A stretch of DNA of 64,000 bases from positions 62,001 through 126,000 of the forward strand of contig SHUD01000002.1 of assembly GCA_009697505.1 (NCBI GenBank), in the 5' to 3' direction. The stretch's first letter is position 1. Each line of letters starts with the position of its first letter. The DNA is from Bryobacterales bacterium. Lineage in GTDB: Bacteria; Acidobacteriota; Terriglobia; Bryobacterales; Bryobacteraceae. Made by a program: the position numbers and the translations under genes. The notes beneath the pieces are model-generated. The model ran no database searches, was not told where the DNA came from, and worked only from the letters and a program-made list of their open reading frames with translations. Positions 53,929-60,057 of this stretch are shown piece by piece.

Positions 53929-54516
53929 ATGCCACGGGACTCGCACGCGGACCAACTCGCGAAAGAGTGTGTCCGGGGCCGCAAAGAACTCCGCCGCGCG
54001 GCGCAGGTGCTTCATGACGACGTAGGCTCGCTATTGGCCGTCGCCGGATTACGCCTGCAACTTTTGCGCATGGACTTTCCCGGCGCCTCCGCGCGCGCCG
54101 CTGAAGTGAGCGAGGCGCTGGACGGCGTGATGGGGCACCTGCGAACTCTCAGCCGCGCGTTGGAGCCCTCTCCGGTCCGCCGCACCGGGCTGAAGAACGC
54201 GCTGATGGATCTGGCCGAGGGCTCTCACCACGGCACCAGCATCCGGCTCCGCTATTCCGCGACCGCGACGCTGGCTCCGGAAATCGCCGACGCGATGTAT
54301 CACGCAATAACTAGCGCCGTAGCGGCGGCCGGCGGAGCCAAGGACGTCGCGATTTTCGTATCCGGCGCGCGTATCGCATGCCGGGCGCGGCGGAAAAAAG
54401 CGCTGGCCGCTGCCGCGCTATTGGCCCGGCATTCCGGGCTCGGCTTCGACGTCACAACAGAAAAAGGTACAATTGTTTCCATCCGCTATGCCATTCGACG
54501 TCCTTCTGGTGGATGA
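53929..54516 (+). CDS. Degenerate histidine kinase-like protein (HisKA_3 remnant)
   Basis: A 195-residue soluble protein. The N-terminal helical hairpin resembles NarL-partner kinases: AAQVLHDDVGSLLAVAGLRL with candidate phospho-His29, then MGHLRTLSRALEPSPVRRTG. The ATPase half (about 95-195) keeps only the outline of the fold. The N-box Asn expected in LxNAxKHA is replaced by AMYHAITSAVAAAGG, and no DxGxG or GxGL motif is seen, so ATP binding is doubtful. It overlaps the response regulator gene by 29 bases. It may act as a phosphotransfer or adaptor protein rather than a kinase. Confidence 0.6.
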   Translation: MPRDSHADQLAKECVRGRKELRRAAQVLHDDVGSLLAVAGLRLQLLRMDFPGASARAAEVSEALDGVMGHLRTLSRALEPSPVRRTGLKNALMDLAEGSHHGTSIRLRYSATATLAPEIADAMYHAITSAVAAAGGAKDVAIFVSGARIACRARRKKALAAAALLARHSGLGFDVTTEKGTIVSIRYAIRRPSGG

Positions 54517-55147
54517 CCACAAGATCATGCGCGATGGCATTAAGGCCATCCTCAGCCGCGACGGCAATTTTAACGTCGTCGGCGAAGCCGCGAACGGCCC
54601 GGACGCCCTGCAATTCGTGAAGCAGAACAAGCCAGCGCTCGTGCTGATGGATATCGGCCTGCCCGGATTGAATGGCGTGGAGACTACCGCGGAAATTCTG
54701 CGCCATCACCCGGAATGCAAGGTCGTCATCCTGTCCATGTATGACGATGAGAACTCCGTGGTGGGCGCGGTGCGCTCCGGCGCGCGCGGATTCGTGCTGA
54801 AGAACGTGTCCGACAACGACCTGCTGGAAGCCCTGCGCGTGGTTGCCAACGGCGGCGCGTATCTGAGTCCGCAGGTGTCCGACCGGCTGCTGACCCGTAT
54901 TCAAAAGGGCGATCTCGAATGCAAGCAGGATTCGGCGCTCGATTCTTTGTCGCCGCGAGAGGTTCAAGTTCTGCGGCTGGTGGCGGACGGCAAGACCAGC
55001 AAAGAGATCGCCACGCTGCTGGTTCTCAGCGAGCAGACCGTGCGCAGCTATCGCAAGACCATGATGAAGAAACTCGGCGTCAACAACGTCGCGGGCCTTA
55101 CCCAACTCGCGTTATCCACCGGGCTGACGCAGTTGGGGGCCGAATAA
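54488..55147 (+). CDS. NarL/FixJ-type response regulator
   Basis: A 219-residue protein. The receiver domain (about 1-120) has acidic pair DD at 9-10, phospho-acceptor Asp55 in LVLMDIGLPG and Lys in FVLKNVS near 104-110. A LuxR-type helix-turn-helix (about 150-215) has LSPREVQVLRLVADGKTSKE and VRSYRKTMMKKLGVNN. The start at 54488 lies within the end of the degenerate kinase gene. It is intact, so its phosphate must come from another kinase or small donor if the neighbour cannot autophosphorylate. The amidohydrolase gene begins at the last base of its stop codon. Confidence 0.92.
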   Translation: MPFDVLLVDDHKIMRDGIKAILSRDGNFNVVGEAANGPDALQFVKQNKPALVLMDIGLPGLNGVETTAEILRHHPECKVVILSMYDDENSVVGAVRSGARGFVLKNVSDNDLLEALRVVANGGAYLSPQVSDRLLTRIQKGDLECKQDSALDSLSPREVQVLRLVADGKTSKEIATLLVLSEQTVRSYRKTMMKKLGVNNVAGLTQLALSTGLTQLGAE

Positions 55148-56055
55148 TGGAACGCATTGCCCGGCAATCCCCGTGGGGCCCGCTGATCGTTGCCGACGCA
55201 CACGTGCATTTGTTCTCGCGGCATTTCTTTGAAATTCTGGCCGCGCAGAAACCGGGGCTGACGGTGGAGGGCATGCAAAGCCAGCTCGACTGGCAGTTTC
55301 CGCCCGCCCCGCCTGAAGCGCTGGCCGAAACCTGGGCCCGCGAACTCGACCGCCACGGTGTGGACCGGGCGGCCTTGATCGCCAGCATTCCGGGTGATCA
55401 TGAATCGGTCACTGCGGCCGTGCGCGCCCACGCGGACCGCTTTTTCGCATTCGCCATGGTGAATCCGAAGAGCTGGAAGCCCGAAACATTTTCTGACGTG
55501 CGCGTGGCGTGCCTGTTTCCCGCCATGCACGGCTACTCCATTCAGGATGAAATCGTGGAGCCCGTCCTCACCTGGGCAGCGCAGGGCCGCCGGGCGGTAT
55601 TCGTGCACTGCGGGGCTTTGAGCGTTGGCGTCCGCCAGAAACTGGGGCTGCCCTCGGCGTTCGATTCGCGGCTGTCCAATCCCGTGGATCTCCATATGGC
55701 CGCCGCGCGGCATCCCAAGGTACCGTTCATCGTTCCTCACTTTGGCGCCGGATACTTTCGCGAGGCGCTGATGCTGGCCGATCTCTGTCCGAATGTGTAC
55801 TTGGACACGTCCAGCTCCAACCGCTGGATGCGGTATCACGCTCCGCACCTGGATCTGCGGGTGGTGTTCCGCCAAGCCCTGGAGGTCGCCGGACACAAGC
55901 GCCTGCTGTTCGGCAGCGACTCCTCGTTCTTTCCACGGGGCTGGCATTACCAGATTTTTGAGGAGCAGGCCACCGCGCTCTACGAACTGGGCCTGGATCT
56001 GGCCGGGGCGCGGGCCATTTTTGGCGAAAATCTCCTGAGAATCCTGGCCGCCTGA
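55147..56055 (+). CDS. Amidohydrolase family metal-dependent hydrolase
   Basis: A 302-residue TIM-barrel protein, starting at ATG 55147, which overlaps the response regulator stop. The HxH pair is in VADAHVHLFSRHF (about 18-20), further His in AVFVHCG and VPHFGAGYF, and the Asp in LLFGSDSSFFPRGW. The layout is that of the amidohydrolase-2/ACMSD branch, which holds one zinc. Substrates in the branch include decarboxylated aromatic acids and lactones; none can be assigned. The unusual overlap with a response regulator suggests co-expression. Confidence 0.85.
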   Translation: MERIARQSPWGPLIVADAHVHLFSRHFFEILAAQKPGLTVEGMQSQLDWQFPPAPPEALAETWARELDRHGVDRAALIASIPGDHESVTAAVRAHADRFFAFAMVNPKSWKPETFSDVRVACLFPAMHGYSIQDEIVEPVLTWAAQGRRAVFVHCGALSVGVRQKLGLPSAFDSRLSNPVDLHMAAARHPKVPFIVPHFGAGYFREALMLADLCPNVYLDTSSSNRWMRYHAPHLDLRVVFRQALEVAGHKRLLFGSDSSFFPRGWHYQIFEEQATALYELGLDLAGARAIFGENLLRILAA

Positions 56056-56071
56056 GCGAACATTAGTTTAT

Positions 56072-56608
56072 GTGGAAGCCTTTGCATATCCCATCGCGCC
56101 GGTGCCGCGCACGGCGGTTTTAGTTCCCTGGTTTTCCAACGCGTTTTCCAATGGGTTTTCTAGCGGGTGTGTTTCAGGAATTCTACGGCCGCGACCCGTT
56201 CGCATCTTTCGTAAAGGATGGGGCTCCGATGTAGTCGAGTTCGCTCCCGCGGCGATCGCCGGAACTTGGGAGCAGTGGCAGGCACTGTTACGCGTCTCGA
56301 TCCCGTCGTTGACGCACGCGGTCATTGTGCTGTGGCGGCCGGGCCAGGAGCGGCTCACCGAAACCGATCGCGACCGCCTCTGGGACGCTTTCCGTGTACC
56401 CGTGTTCGAGCAGGTCATCGGCAAGTCCGGCGAACTGTTTGCCTCCGAGTGTGAAGCACATGACGGGTTGCACCTGAAATCTTCCCGCCTGCCCACTGAC
56501 AACGAATACGTCGACGCCTCCCCCTGCCCCTGCGGCCAAAAGACTTCCCGTATCGGCTGTTCCCAGGGGACCGCGATGCTGCGCCGGATCGCGGCCTACG
56601 CGCGCTGA
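56072..56608 (+). CDS. Hypothetical protein, possibly frame-scrambled between 56167 and 56227
   Basis: A 178-residue frame with GTG start. The C-terminal two thirds look like a real family: VVEFAPAAIAGTWEQWQALL, SIPSLTHAVIVLWRPGQERL, ELFASECEAHDGLHL and a cysteine motif SPCPCGQKTSR. The stretch CVSGILRPRPVRIFRKGWGS looks random, whereas another frame of the same bases (about 56167-56227) reads VFQEFYGRDPFASFVKDGAP and joins smoothly to both sides. Two compensating one-base indels would explain this. The N-terminus includes a repetitive FSNAFSNGFSSG. Function unknown. Confidence 0.5.
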   Translation: MEAFAYPIAPVPRTAVLVPWFSNAFSNGFSSGCVSGILRPRPVRIFRKGWGSDVVEFAPAAIAGTWEQWQALLRVSIPSLTHAVIVLWRPGQERLTETDRDRLWDAFRVPVFEQVIGKSGELFASECEAHDGLHLKSSRLPTDNEYVDASPCPCGQKTSRIGCSQGTAMLRRIAAYAR

Positions 56609-56738
56609 GAGCTTGCGCTTGCTAGCGACGCTTCCCGCCCTCGGCTGACCTAATCGCCTTTGCCGCGTCTTTGCGGAGGCGCTGCAGGGTGGGCCGATCC
56701 AGGTTTCGTGACCTATAATGTGTTCTACCGGGACCTAA

Positions 56739-57755
56739 ATGACACACCACCGCGGGACACCTATGCCAAGGAAAAAGATAACGAAACCACTACCGCCCGT
56801 TGGCCTAAAGCACGTGATTGGACTTCCGCGGGCAAGCTCGGAGCGGACCCATAAGGTGATCGGCGCGTTGACCAAACAGGGGAACTTTGAGAGCATCGAC
56901 GATTTGAACGCACACCTGCGGAAACTCATGGATTCGGGTGAACTGCAACAGATGATAAACGCCGCCCCGGAGAGTCCGGCCGAACAGGCGCAGGACCTGG
57001 CCTACCGCGCGATGGAGGAGCCCTCGAGCGCCAAAGCGCGCAAGCTGGCGGAAAAGGCGCTCAAGCTCGATCCGGATTGCGTTGATGCGATGACGATCTA
57101 TGCGCAGACCCGCCGGCTTTCGTTTAACGACTACGTTGCGGAGGTGCGCGCCGCGGTGAAGGCCGGCGATCGGGTCTTGGGCCAGGACCGGTTCCGCAAA
57201 GATAAGGGCCATTTTTGGGGATTCGTCGAGACACGCCCGTATATGCGGGCACGCCGCGAATTGGCGATGGCTCTGATCTCCGATGACAAGCTGCGGGAAG
57301 CCGCGGCCGAGTTCGAAGGGATGCTCGAACTGAATCCCAACGACAATCAGGGTGTCCGCGATTACCTGCTAGGGATTTACCTGGCGCTGAGCGACTTGGA
57401 CGGCGCGGCCAGTTTGTACCGCCAGTACGAGAACGATGTTAGTGCGGTGTTTGCCTGGGGCCGGGTGTTTCTGCTGATGTTGAGCGGCCGGCGCGCCGAG
57501 GCGCGGGAAGCGCTGGCTGCCGCGTTCCGCAACAACCCGTGGCCGACCAAAATTTTCTTTGGCGGCAAGCCGCCGGAGGACCCGCTTTCCTATGCATTGG
57601 GGGATGAGGACGAAGGCCAGCACGCCGCCGTCGCGTTACTACCCGCGGTGGCCGAGCATCCCGATGTGCTCATATGGATCGCCAAGGAGTCCATTGGTGT
57701 GATGGAGAAGCTGATGGAACCGCCCGCGCGGCCCGGTCCACGCAGGATTCACTAA
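56739..57755 (+). CDS. ST7-like tetratricopeptide-repeat protein
   Basis: A 338-residue helical protein. TPR-like repeats span about 85-290: AQDLAYRAMEEPSSAKARKL, AEKALKLDPDCVDAM, REAAAEFEGMLELNPNDNQ and DLDGAASLYRQYENDVS. The motif KGHFWGFVETRPYMRARREL (about 155-174) is the one I know from ST7-type and related bacterial TPR proteins. The N-terminus starts with a basic stretch. The first ATG (56739) has no clear ribosome site; an ATG eight codons downstream (MPRKKITK) is an alternative. The role is unknown, with protein-protein contacts likely. A bidirectional terminator-like hairpin follows. Confidence 0.65.
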   Translation: MTHHRGTPMPRKKITKPLPPVGLKHVIGLPRASSERTHKVIGALTKQGNFESIDDLNAHLRKLMDSGELQQMINAAPESPAEQAQDLAYRAMEEPSSAKARKLAEKALKLDPDCVDAMTIYAQTRRLSFNDYVAEVRAAVKAGDRVLGQDRFRKDKGHFWGFVETRPYMRARRELAMALISDDKLREAAAEFEGMLELNPNDNQGVRDYLLGIYLALSDLDGAASLYRQYENDVSAVFAWGRVFLLMLSGRRAEAREALAAAFRNNPWPTKIFFGGKPPEDPLSYALGDEDEGQHAAVALLPAVAEHPDVLIWIAKESIGVMEKLMEPPARPGPRRIH

Positions 57756-57760
57756 ACGCC

Positions 57761-57781
57761 CAGGGCGATGGCGTCGCCCTG
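57761..57781. terminator. Hairpin after the TPR gene
   Basis: CAGGGCGA at 57761-57768 pairs with TCGCCCTG at 57774-57781 over a five-base loop (TGGCG), giving an eight-bp GC-rich stem, followed by a short T-containing stretch (CTCTTT, 57787-57792). It lies just after the TPR gene stop and before the convergent sugar-isomerase remnant, a position expected for transcription termination. Confidence 0.5.
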
Positions 57782-57800
57782 CAGGGCTCTTTGCGCCGGA

Positions 57801-57834
57801 CCGCGACCTAGCCGGCAACGGTGGCCGGTCGCGG
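57801..57834. terminator. Second convergent hairpin, possible bidirectional terminator
   Basis: CCGCGACC at 57801-57808 pairs with GGTCGCGG at 57827-57834, with an inner GCC/GGC pairing in the 18-base loop. It sits between convergent genes and close to the leftward remnant ending at 57847. No T-run follows, so Rho-independent termination is doubtful; it may be a structural barrier. Confidence 0.4.
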
Positions 57835-57846
57835 CCCGGTGCGGCT

Positions 57847-58732
57847 CTACAGCACGCCTGCCTGCCGCATGATCGGTTCCGCCTTTTGGCGGATGCCGCG
57901 GGCCAGCTCGTATGGGTCGGCCTGCTGATGCTTGGGCGAAAATACCTCGACGGAAGCCGGTCCCGAGTATCCCCTTTCCGCCAGCTTGCGAAGAATGCGC
58001 GCGAGGGGCGCCACTCCTTCGCCGGGGATCTCCCGCGTCAATCCATCCAGGAGTTCGCGCGGTACGTCGGGGACGTCGGCCCAATGCACATGCGCAATCT
58101 CCTGGGGACGGATCTGATCCAGATCCCCCAACTGGCTCATGCCGGACCAGAAAAGGTAGACGTCAATCATCGGCCGCACGTTGGGGTGGTTGGCCTCGCG
58201 AGTCAGCTTGAGGGTGGTGGGCAAAGTGGCGATGAACGTCGTCCCGCGAATGAACTCGACCATGCCGATCATGCGATAGGCCTTGGCCGTCTCGCCCACT
58301 TCACGCATGGCGTCGATGCCACGCTTGTAGTCGTCGAGCGTCCACTTCTGCGTGGAGAAGCTGGGGATGACGATGCGATCGATGCCGAACGGGGAGAACT
58401 GTTCGCAACGCGTCTTCAGTCTGTCGAGCGCCGCCGCGCGGTCGGGACCCGGCTCCCAGAGCCCGCGCTCGGCTCCGCAGGAAACGGCCTTCAGTCCCAG
58501 ATCTGAAACCACACGGCGGGCGGCCGCCAGGCTGTCGGTCTTGAGGAAGCCGTCGAGCAGCGCGCTGGTGAGTTCCACGTACTTGATGCCGGCGCGCGCC
58601 CAATGACGAGTTCTGATGTACGCACAACGTCATCTTGCCGGACGCGGCCGAGGCCAGGGGGATGGCTGCGCCTACGAGCGGGGCAATCAGCGGCGTCGCC
58701 AGCATTTTCCTGCGCGTCAACATGGCCGCCAT
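57847..58732 (-). pseudogene. Sugar phosphate isomerase/epimerase-like TIM-barrel protein, frameshifted near its N-terminus
   Basis: From ATG 58732 the frame encodes an RR-type leader (LTRRKMLATPLIAPLVGAAI) and MTLCVHQNSSL. The family then continues in another frame as WARAGIKYVELTSALLDGFL to the stop at 57847, with MVEFIRGTTF, IAHVHWADVPDVP and GPASVEVFSPKHQQ typical of xylose-isomerase-like barrels. Relatives carry several residues between HQN and WAR, so a small deletion plus frameshift occurred near 58608. Metal ligands later in the sequence look preserved. Translation could begin inside, at about 58578, but would lack the first strand and the export leader. Confidence 0.72.
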
Positions 58733-58773
58733 TATATTGCAAGGTGGCAGAGATGGTTCGTGCCGCGAGCTGT

Positions 58774-58814
58774 GTTCATCCGCGAGCAGATAAGTTTTTG
58801 GCCCGCGGATGAAC
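58774..58814. repeat. Perfect 11-bp inverted repeat with adjoining GATGNACGC direct repeats
   Basis: GTTCATCCGCG at 58774-58784 is the exact complement of CGCGGATGAAC at 58804-58814, across a 19-base loop. The right arm runs into tandem GATGAACGCA GATGGACGCT GATG (58808-58831), a ten-base period. It lies downstream of the HicB-like gene and upstream of the broken isomerase gene. It could be an extragenic palindromic (REP-like) element or hairpin terminator; no T-run is seen. Confidence 0.55.
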
Positions 58815-58844
58815 GCAGATGGACGCTGATGACTTCGGTTTAAT

Positions 58845-59057
58845 TCAATGGGGAACACTGATACTGTCAGCGACCGTAGTTGCCTCTGGAATCGCGTCAC
58901 CATCCTCACGCATGGTTTCCAAATGCAGCTCGATGGCGCCGCGTTTGAGTTCGGCAGTCTCGGCGAGTGTTGCGCCCGCAGCGACGCAACCGGGAATATC
59001 CAGCGCATACGCGCTATAGCCCGTGGCGGTCTTCTCATAAATGACTGCGTATTTCAT
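58845..59057 (-). CDS. HicB-like protein without a HicA partner
   Basis: A 70-residue protein with the HicB N-terminal partial-RNase-H fold: MKYAVIYEKTATGYSAYALD, PGCVAAGATLAETAELKRGA, and IELHLETMREDGDAIPEA. It lacks the C-terminal helix-turn-helix that many HicBs have. No HicA-type double-stranded-RNA-binding toxin is seen on either side; the adjacent genes are a TIR protein (upstream in transcription) and an intergenic palindrome. Solitary HicB-like genes are common in acidobacteria and may have other roles. Confidence 0.7.
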   Translation of the reverse strand: MKYAVIYEKTATGYSAYALDIPGCVAAGATLAETAELKRGAIELHLETMREDGDAIPEATTVADSISVPH

Positions 59058-59080
59058 CGCCTGGCTAACCCAAATCAGCG

Positions 59081-59530
59081 CTACGCCGGGCGCGACGCTG
59101 GTAGCCTATTCTCAAGGGCTTCCGCAAATCGTTCGGAGCCCTCTGGCGTATCGAGATCCTTGAGATCCAAAGATTGGTAGGCGCGAAGCTGGATAGGAAA
59201 ACGGTCAATAAGATCCATTCGCGCTGTTAGCGGAATGATCGGCTTGTCTAGAGCCCAAGCAGCGCCGGTTTCTTGGAGTACCCAGCTATCGGCGACGGAA
59301 TTTGGCGTTAGGAGTGGGACGAAAACGTCCGTATTCTCCAACTCCTTTCGGAGTTTCGATTGCCAGTCCTCGCCGGCGCTCAGATCTTCGTGCAAGAAGA
59401 CTGTAAGACTGAGATGCCGCGAGAGGACGCTACGAATCCTTCGGGCGAGCCCCAAGTCTGCGTATGAGTGGCTCAGAAAGACTTTGACTGGACGTTTGCG
59501 CCTGTAAGCCGCTACTTTGGCTTCCCTCAT
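59081..59530 (-). CDS. Stand-alone TIR-domain protein, second in a TIR-TIR pair
   Basis: A 149-residue protein that is essentially a bare TIR domain. The motif VKVFLSHSYADLGLARRI (about 15-32) is box 1. A BB-loop region follows (VFLHEDLSAGEDWQSKL), then FVPLLTPNSVADSWVLQETGAAW with the candidate NADase Glu. The N-terminus is basic (REAKVAAYRRKRP). TIR domains of this kind cleave NAD+ or make signalling nucleotides in bacterial immunity. The ATG overlaps the stop of the upstream TIR gene by four bases. Both genes are AT-richer than their neighbours, which hints at transfer. No cognate effector such as ThsA is adjacent. Confidence 0.85.
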   Translation of the reverse strand: MREAKVAAYRRKRPVKVFLSHSYADLGLARRIRSVLSRHLSLTVFLHEDLSAGEDWQSKLRKELENTDVFVPLLTPNSVADSWVLQETGAAWALDKPIIPLTARMDLIDRFPIQLRAYQSLDLKDLDTPEGSERFAEALENRLPASRPA

Positions 59531-59952
59531 TTTCGTCCTTTCTTTAATCTCTTTCGTAGTTGCTCGAGGTACACGTCATCAAAGTCATTAAGGTCAACGG
59601 CCTTGTGTGGGTACGTGATGTCAGGCATTTCTTGCGGGCTCAAGCTATGTAGGATTGTCATGATTTGTTTCTTGAGTCCCCATGCGGCACCCATCTCGAT
59701 TAGCACCCACTCTCGGCCTTTTGAATTGGGGCTGAGAAGCACGACAAACTCGTCGCACCGCTCGATAGCTTCACGGACTTCCTCTGCAATATGTTGACCT
59801 ACTTCGATATCTTTTTCGTCAAGAAATACGTGGACAGCCCTTCCTGCCAGATTCTCGATCTCCCTCACAATACGCTTCGCGATCCAACGATCTTTGTGGG
59901 AGTAACTGACGAAGACTCGATAAGCCTCCCGGGAGCGGCGATTCGCTACCAT
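59527..59952 (-). CDS. Stand-alone TIR-domain protein, first in a TIR-TIR pair
   Basis: A 141-residue TIR protein. Box 1 is YRVFVSYSHKDRWIAKRIV (about 11-29), followed by VFLDEKDIEVGQHIAEEV and EFVVLLSPNSKGREWVLIEMGAAWG with the candidate catalytic Glu in the IEMG segment. It is paralogous to the downstream TIR but clearly diverged (SPNSKGREWVL versus TPNSVADSWVL). The C-terminal part (about 115-141) is charged. It is divergently oriented from ffh, with a 105-base gap. Compared with the other TIR it has a longer BB-loop acidic stretch. Enzymatic activity is inferred from residues only. Confidence 0.85.
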   Translation of the reverse strand: MVANRRSREAYRVFVSYSHKDRWIAKRIVREIENLAGRAVHVFLDEKDIEVGQHIAEEVREAIERCDEFVVLLSPNSKGREWVLIEMGAAWGLKKQIMTILHSLSPQEMPDITYPHKAVDLNDFDDVYLEQLRKRLKKGRK

Positions 59953-59977
59953 CCGACCTGTAGTTTATCGTACCCTC

Positions 59978-59993
59978 GGGGGCGAACGCCCCC
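59978..59993. repeat. GGGGGC-GAAC-GCCCCC hairpin between TIR genes and ffh
   Basis: GGGGGC (59978-59983) and GCCCCC (59988-59993) flank a GAAC tetraloop, a strong hairpin in the divergent gap. A TACAAT hexamer follows at 59999-60004 and could be the -10 of an ffh promoter, though no -35 at 17-bp spacing is convincing. It could mark the boundary between the accessory TIR locus and the ffh operon. Confidence 0.35.
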
Positions 59994-60057
59994 TGCGCTA
60001 CAATGGAAATCTACCTTCCGGTGGCTATCCCCAGGTATTTAAAGCCCGGGGCGAATA

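Noticed and set aside
59081-59952. Complete Thoeris system
   Set aside because: Only TIR (ThsB-like) proteins are present. No ThsA-type gene with a SIR2/macro/SLOG effector lies in the neighbouring sequence.
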